Source: Cylindrodendrum hubeiense (Eukaryota; Ascomycota; Sordariomycetes; Hypocreales; Nectriaceae). From it: 10,334 bases of DNA. The translations under genes and the position numbers were made by a program. Location: the NCBI GenBank assembly GCA_014621425.1, contig JAANBB010000790.1:1-10334 (forward strand). The letters run 5' to 3'. Below the pieces are notes generated by a model. The model had not been told where the DNA came from. It saw only the letters and a program-made list of their open reading frames with translations, and did no database searches. Below are positions 7,061 to 10,334 of this stretch, piece after piece; within the stretch, counting starts at the first letter, position 1; every line of letters starts with the position of its first letter.

Positions 7061-8941
7061 CTACATCTCATCCGGCCAGAATTCCGTCTCTTCACCATCC
7101 CACTCCTTGCAGAACCCAAGCCAGTTTCGACGGATGCAATTGCGCTCTGGGGGCGAGGCACTTGAAGGCGCTGTAGCCGTGGCCGTGGGCACGTCGGTAA
7201 TGGACGGAACGGTCACAGGGCTAGGCTGGGTCTCGGTCGGGTCAGGCAATTCGTCCCGACAACCCCAGAATCTACCGGGCGTGTGGCAAGTCGTGGTTGG
7301 TGTGGCGCTGACTTTTGCAGAAGTGGTAGTAGTTTCTGTCGTGGTCTGATCCTTGCATCCGAACCAACCAGGTGTCTTGCAAGTGGATGTAGACGTTGAG
7401 GTTGTCGTAGTCGTCGTCGGACCGGGAGTTGACTGGTCAAGGCATCCCCACCATCCAGGTGTCTTGCAGGTAGTGGTTCGAGTGCGTGTCTTGGTTGTCG
7501 TTGTGCTCGTCGTGGTTGTGCTGTCAGTTCCGTTGCTCTCGTACATCTTCCACTGGGCACAATCTCGACATTCCGGGGTGCGGTGACACTTTGGGACATC
7601 GTCGTACTTGGTGATGACATCGTCAATGACGGATCGAATCCTGTGGGTACCGATGCCAACTCGCCATCCTTTGTCCGCAACGACGTCGTAGACGCACTCG
7701 AAGCCAGTATGACACGCAGACTCCATGGCATATCCTGCAAATGAGCAAGAAGCCGTGGCTCCGTTGCACGTTCCAATGTAGACCGGGTCCGCCGTGTGGC
7801 CAAAGTGATATGCTCCCGTGTTCTCGCGCACCTGAGGGAACCTTGGATCGGCACCGGGAGGGTTAGGTAGGCCTAGTCTGGTAACTGGGAGAGCCTCAGG
7901 GACAGCTTCAAAGGTAACGACAGGGAGGCCGTAGGTCAATCCAAGCATCGAGGTGATGGCTCCGCCAAGAGAATGGCCAGTCAGCCAGACCATGGCATTG
8001 GGATATAGCTCCGTCACGTTAGAGTATAGCTCGCGAGCAGCAGTGTAGTAGCGGTTCTCGTCTCGCAACGCGTTGGCCACACAGGTGTTGTTGCAGGTGA
8101 ATGTATCGGTGGCGCAGTCGCAGACTTGATGCCAAGTCCACTGCCCCTGTTGGGCGCAACAACAGCTGAAGAAGAGGTTGTCGTTGATCTTATCATTGGT
8201 GGTGGTGCCTTCGCCATCGAAGACGGCCATGGACGTGCCCTTCAAGCCAATGACAATGGTCGAATTGGTATCATCGGCAAAGACATGACCGCGGAGACCA
8301 TCGCCCTCCCATCCGAAGTCGGCGCTGCGGTTGAAGTGAGGACCAACTTCCTCCCAGTCGGCCTCGGTCTCATTCCCAACATAGGCGTTCGCCGTCATCC
8401 GGGCGAGAGTCAAGACGGTCTCCTTGTCGGTGATGTCAGGTGACGAGATTTGATCGAGAGTCCATGCCGATGCGTCGAGGACGGCCGCGTAGCCCTGTCG
8501 CCGAGACTCGGCCACCATCGGGTCCACGATGGAAGGCCTCCGGTCCACCAGCCGCTCTATCGACGATGCGCGGCTCTTGGCCTTGAGCTTGAAGATTTCT
8601 TGTTCATCGTAGCCATCCTCGGCGGCCAAGAACACCCTCAAACTTTCGTCGGCAACGTCCCTCCTCCGGTGGAGCTCCGGATGCCGGTAAGTGCCGTGGT
8701 GGAAGATGTGTCGGAGAGAGAAGGTGTGCTCGGCGGGCGCGGGGGCCTCGGGATTCGGGGGGAGGGCTGGGCCCGGAGGCAGCAGGATTTCGTCGCTCAG
8801 GTGTCGGGCGCTATTGTCGGCGGAGACGAGAGTCGGGGTGAAGGCGAGGAATGATAAGAGTAGGGCCGCGGATACTCTGGCGGCTGAGGCGCACCTCGAG
8901 CTGGGCGGCCGAGGATTGGAGGTCATGATGGTGAGGACCAT
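7061..8941 (-). CDS. atg15: Autophagy lipase Atg15
   Basis: Atg15 is a lipase of the alpha/beta-hydrolase class 3 type that reaches the vacuole through the multivesicular-body route and dissolves autophagic bodies, acting on phospholipids. The single exon encodes 626 residues. A hydrophobic segment at about 22-40 (signal anchor or signal peptide, ending LVSA) follows a short basic N-terminus. The triad is visible: Ser324 in GHSLGG (322-327), Asp385 in HTADPVY (382-388) and His433 in GTHRIRS (431-437). SFAGYAMESACHTGFEC (400-416) and the Cys-rich FFSCCCAQ (257-264) agree with the family. N-glycosylation sequons occur at N190, N204, N226, N284, N308 and N470, fitting a lumenal domain. From about 470 a Thr/Ser-rich, probably O-glycosylated tail carries four short Cys modules. 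Yeast Atg15 is 520 residues; the excess is mainly this tail. A second ATG (residue 6) would also keep the hydrophobic segment. The gene is divergent from pob3. Confidence 0.93.
   Translation of the reverse strand: MVLTIMTSNPRPPSSRCASAARVSAALLLSFLAFTPTLVSADNSARHLSDEILLPPGPALPPNPEAPAPAEHTFSLRHIFHHGTYRHPELHRRRDVADESLRVFLAAEDGYDEQEIFKLKAKSRASSIERLVDRRPSIVDPMVAESRRQGYAAVLDASAWTLDQISSPDITDKETVLTLARMTANAYVGNETEADWEEVGPHFNRSADFGWEGDGLRGHVFADDTNSTIVIGLKGTSMAVFDGEGTTTNDKINDNLFFSCCCAQQGQWTWHQVCDCATDTFTCNNTCVANALRDENRYYTAARELYSNVTELYPNAMVWLTGHSLGGAITSMLGLTYGLPVVTFEAVPEALPVTRLGLPNPPGADPRFPQVRENTGAYHFGHTADPVYIGTCNGATASCSFAGYAMESACHTGFECVYDVVADKGWRVGIGTHRIRSVIDDVITKYDDVPKCHRTPECRDCAQWKMYESNGTDSTTTTSTTTTKTRTRTTTCKTPGWWGCLDQSTPGPTTTTTTSTSTSTCKTPGWFGCKDQTTTETTTTSAKVSATPTTTCHTPGRFWGCRDELPDPTETQPSPVTVPSITDVPTATATAPSSASPPERNCIRRNWLGFCKEWDGEETEFWPDEM
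7109..7468 (-). repeat. Cysteine-module repeats in the Thr-rich tail of Atg15
   Basis: Four modules, spaced 29, 31 and 50 residues apart, interrupt the Thr/Ser-rich tail: CKTPGWWGCLDQ (492-503), CKTPGWFGCKDQ (521-532), CHTPGRFWGCRDE (552-564) and the degenerate CIRRNWLGFCKEW (602-614). Each has two cysteines seven or eight residues apart around an aromatic-Gly centre, so each can close one small disulphide loop. The Thr-rich linkers between them also repeat (TTTTSTST type). Confidence 0.85.
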
Positions 8942-9769
8942 GTGAGGTGATGAATGAATCAGTAGCAGCAGAATAGACGTATAGAGATATGTATGGGTGA
9001 TGGGGAAGAAGGAGAAGAATGAGTGTGGTGATGACGAGGCAGAAGAAGGTGAGGGCTAGATCGGAGAGTCGGAGCGACGGAGAGCGGCGGAGGGTAGCCA
9101 ACGATGTTGTCATATCTGGCACGCGGGCGCTATCACCAGTGGAGCAATGCCGAAAGGGTTCGTAAGGCATGTATCCAGGTGCCTGGAGACGGAAGCGGCC
9201 TAACTGTTGGGATGAGGTTTTGGTTGGGAGAAATGTATCCTTTACGGTTATTTCAGTACTGAAGGTACATGGATCCGAGCCACCCGCTAACGCATTTCGT
9301 TAAAGAGACTGCAGACAGGCATCCGTGAATACCTGGCGTCTCAGGGTGGCCCATGTGACCCACTGGTTGTCCAGATACGTTGGAGTCTGCCGTTCTCCGC
9401 ACCGCTACGCAGGCAGGTACCTCTTCCAGCGAAGTCTATCTCCGTCTCAGTGGCTCATGCGCCTAGCGTCCCCTGCAAACGGGCGTATCTCGTACCTGTG
9501 ACCGGCAGCCCGTAGGCACAAGTGCGGTACGTCCCCACCGGGTTATAGTGATTCACGGGGTGCGCGTCAGCCCAAGTGCATAGCGCTGCTGCACCGGTGG
9601 CGCGTGTTTTTGGCGCGCCGACCGCGAAGCTCTACATACGTCTCAAATTTCGAGTTGATCCGATCGCATCTTCGTCGCAACGGTGAGAGAGAGCTTCTCA
9701 CTCTCCTTCCTCCCACCACCCCCCTCCATCTCCCCATCCACATCCGGCTCTTGGAGCTCCGCCGTCGCC
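8942..9769. promoter_or_regulatory. Divergent promoter region between atg15 and pob3
   Basis: 828 nt lie between two divergent start codons, with no supportable gene inside. Next to atg15 (about 8950-9070) the minus strand is C/T-rich, the usual fungal leader signature. Next to pob3, the plus strand is C/T-rich at about 9690-9760. Between them are a perfect 12-bp palindrome TTCAGTACTGAA (9252-9263), a small inverted repeat TAACG-N5-CGTTA (9288-9302), and a G/C-rich block with CGCGT and GGCGCGCC sites (9563-9619) near pob3. A TATA-like TTATAG sits at 9543-9548. Assignment of elements to one gene or the other is by proximity only. Confidence 0.6.
9563..9619. promoter_or_regulatory. MCB / E2F-like sites upstream of pob3
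   Basis: Two copies of CGCGT (ACGCG on the other strand) lie at 9563-9567 and 9601-9605, and TTTTTGGCGCGCC follows at 9607-9619, which contains the E2F-type core TTTGGCGC and the 8-bp palindrome GGCGCGCC. In fungi ACGCG is the core recognised by MBF (Mbp1/Swi6-type) factors that drive G1/S genes. They end 150 nt before the pob3 start, and FACT works during replication, so cell-cycle control is a plausible inference, not shown. Confidence 0.35.
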
Positions 9770-10334
9770 ATGACTGCCATGTGAGTATCCCGTCGATTCC
9801 CAATTTCTGCTTTCTCCGTCGCCACAGAGACCAAGGCCAGACTGGGGCCAGGCTGGACAGAGGCTGCGATTGCAGTCTACGGTCAGAACACCGCTAACCA
9901 TGGCCCTTCCATCCTCACAGCGAGAGCTTCGACAACATTTACTTGGACCTGTCCAAGGAGAGCGGCAAATGCAGGTTCGCCGAGACGGGATTCGGCTGGA
10001 AGCCCTCCAGCGGCGGCGACACCTTCACCCTCGATCACGCCAACATCGCGGCCGCGCAATGGAGCCGCGCCGCAAAGGGCTACGAGATCAAGATTCTCCA
10101 GCGTGCCAGTACCGGTGTCATCCAGCTGGATGGCTTTTCGCAGGAGGATTACGACCGCCTCGCCAAAGTCTTCAAGAACTGGTATAGCACCGCTCTCGAG
10201 AACAAGGAGCACGCCCTTCGCGGTTGGAACTGGGGCAAGGCCGAGTTTTCCAAATCGGAGCTCACCTTCAGCGTCCAGAACCGCCCGGCTTTTGAGCTGT
10301 CCTACTCCGACATTGGCAACACTAATCTTGCCGG
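9770..10334 (+). CDS. pob3: FACT complex subunit Pob3 (SSRP1-like), 5' part only
   Basis: Pob3 pairs with Spt16 in FACT, the histone chaperone that loosens and reassembles nucleosomes during transcription and replication. Exon 1 (9770-9780) encodes Met-Thr-Ala plus two bases; exon 2 starts at 9921 and stays open to the window edge, giving 141 complete residues and two extra bases. After splicing the N-terminus reads MTAIESFDNIYLDLSKESGK, matching the family start (short leader, then DxIYL..SK). Further family signatures are GFGWKPSSGG (27-36), AAQWSRAAKGYEIKI (48-62), GVIQLDGFSQEDY (69-81), LRGWNWGKAEF (103-113) and SYSDIGNTNLA (131-141). This is the N-terminal PH-like Pob3 domain that dimerises with Spt16; the middle double-PH domain and acidic tail lie outside. 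The start is preferred because GTCGCCATG has a purine at -3 and the frame joins cleanly. Partial at the right edge. Confidence 0.93.
9781..9920 (+). other. First intron of pob3 (140 nt)
   Basis: The donor GTGAGT follows an 11-nt coding exon, a branch-point match CGCTAAC lies at 9892-9898, and the acceptor CACAG ends at 9920, 22 nt beyond the branch. The split codon AT|C restores Ile4 and leads directly into ESFDNIYLDLSK. Without splicing, the ATG at 9770 meets the TGA within GTGAGT (9782-9784) as its next in-frame codon, so splicing is needed for translation. Confidence 0.9.

Noticed and set aside
7213..7854. 213-codon minus-strand frame overlapping the C-terminal half of atg15
   Set aside because: It is an out-of-frame shadow of a gene with an intact catalytic triad, glycosylation sequons and a repeat-structured tail; the shadow product has no such features.
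8811..9170. A 119-codon minus-strand frame overlapping the atg15 start, containing a strongly hydrophobic Leu/Ile/Phe stretch that looks like a membrane segment
   Set aside because: The hydrophobic run is what a C/T-rich leader tract encodes in this frame (Leu, Phe, Ile, Ser, Pro codons). It is out of frame with Atg15, Atg15 already has its own N-terminal hydrophobic segment, and I see no needed splice joining the two. It could at most be a uORF.
1..10334. tRNA, rRNA, CRISPR array, insertion sequence or prophage elements
   Set aside because: Reading both strands, I found no GTTCRANNC-type T-loop within a foldable cloverleaf, no spacer-separated direct repeats, no transposase or integrase motifs and no terminal inverted repeats with target duplications. 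The tandem repeats found are short and contiguous, not spacer-separated.

Overview
This window reads as nuclear DNA of a filamentous ascomycete (Pezizomycotina, most likely a Sordariomycete). The evidence is short GT..AG introns with CTAAC-type branch points, pyrimidine-rich leaders before start codons, C/G-ending codons, large low-complexity regions in nuclear proteins, and three recognisable fungal genes. Nothing indicates a prophage, plasmid, CRISPR array, transposon or rRNA/tRNA gene. Names rest on motif recognition by eye, since no search was possible.

Layout from left to right. Positions 1-929 are the upstream region of the first gene: G/C-rich promoter DNA, a decamer repeat, a TATA-like box, a group of upstream ATGs and a C/T-A-rich leader built on an octamer repeat. 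Positions 930-2144 (+) encode an unrecognised, largely disordered, Ser/Pro-rich protein of 404 residues. Positions 2145-3112 are the 3' region shared with the next, convergent gene. Positions 6144-3113 (-) encode Swc2/Vps72 (YL1 family), the H2A.Z-binding subunit of the SWR1 chromatin remodeller. It has one 74-nt intron that falls just before the YL1 C-terminal domain, and it carries an unusually long (A/P)PEVK-repeat tail. Positions 6145-7060 are the swc2 upstream region plus the 3' region of atg15. Positions 8941-7061 (-) encode Atg15, the vacuolar/endosomal lipase that breaks down autophagic bodies, with a threonine-rich tail carrying repeated short cysteine modules. Positions 8942-9769 form a divergent promoter between atg15 and pob3 with MCB/E2F-like sites. 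From 9770 to the right edge (+) lies the 5' part of pob3, the SSRP1-like subunit of the FACT histone chaperone; it has an 11-nt first exon and runs off the window.

Two of the four genes act on nucleosomes (Swc2 deposits H2A.Z, Pob3/FACT handles H2A-H2B) and one acts in autophagy. I see no evidence of a functional cluster; this looks like an ordinary housekeeping neighbourhood. The items most worth a second look are the repeat-rich extensions of Swc2 and Atg15, the unknown first gene with its upstream ATGs, and two TATA-like boxes pointing antisense into the 3' end of swc2. I found no convincing new multi-gene system.
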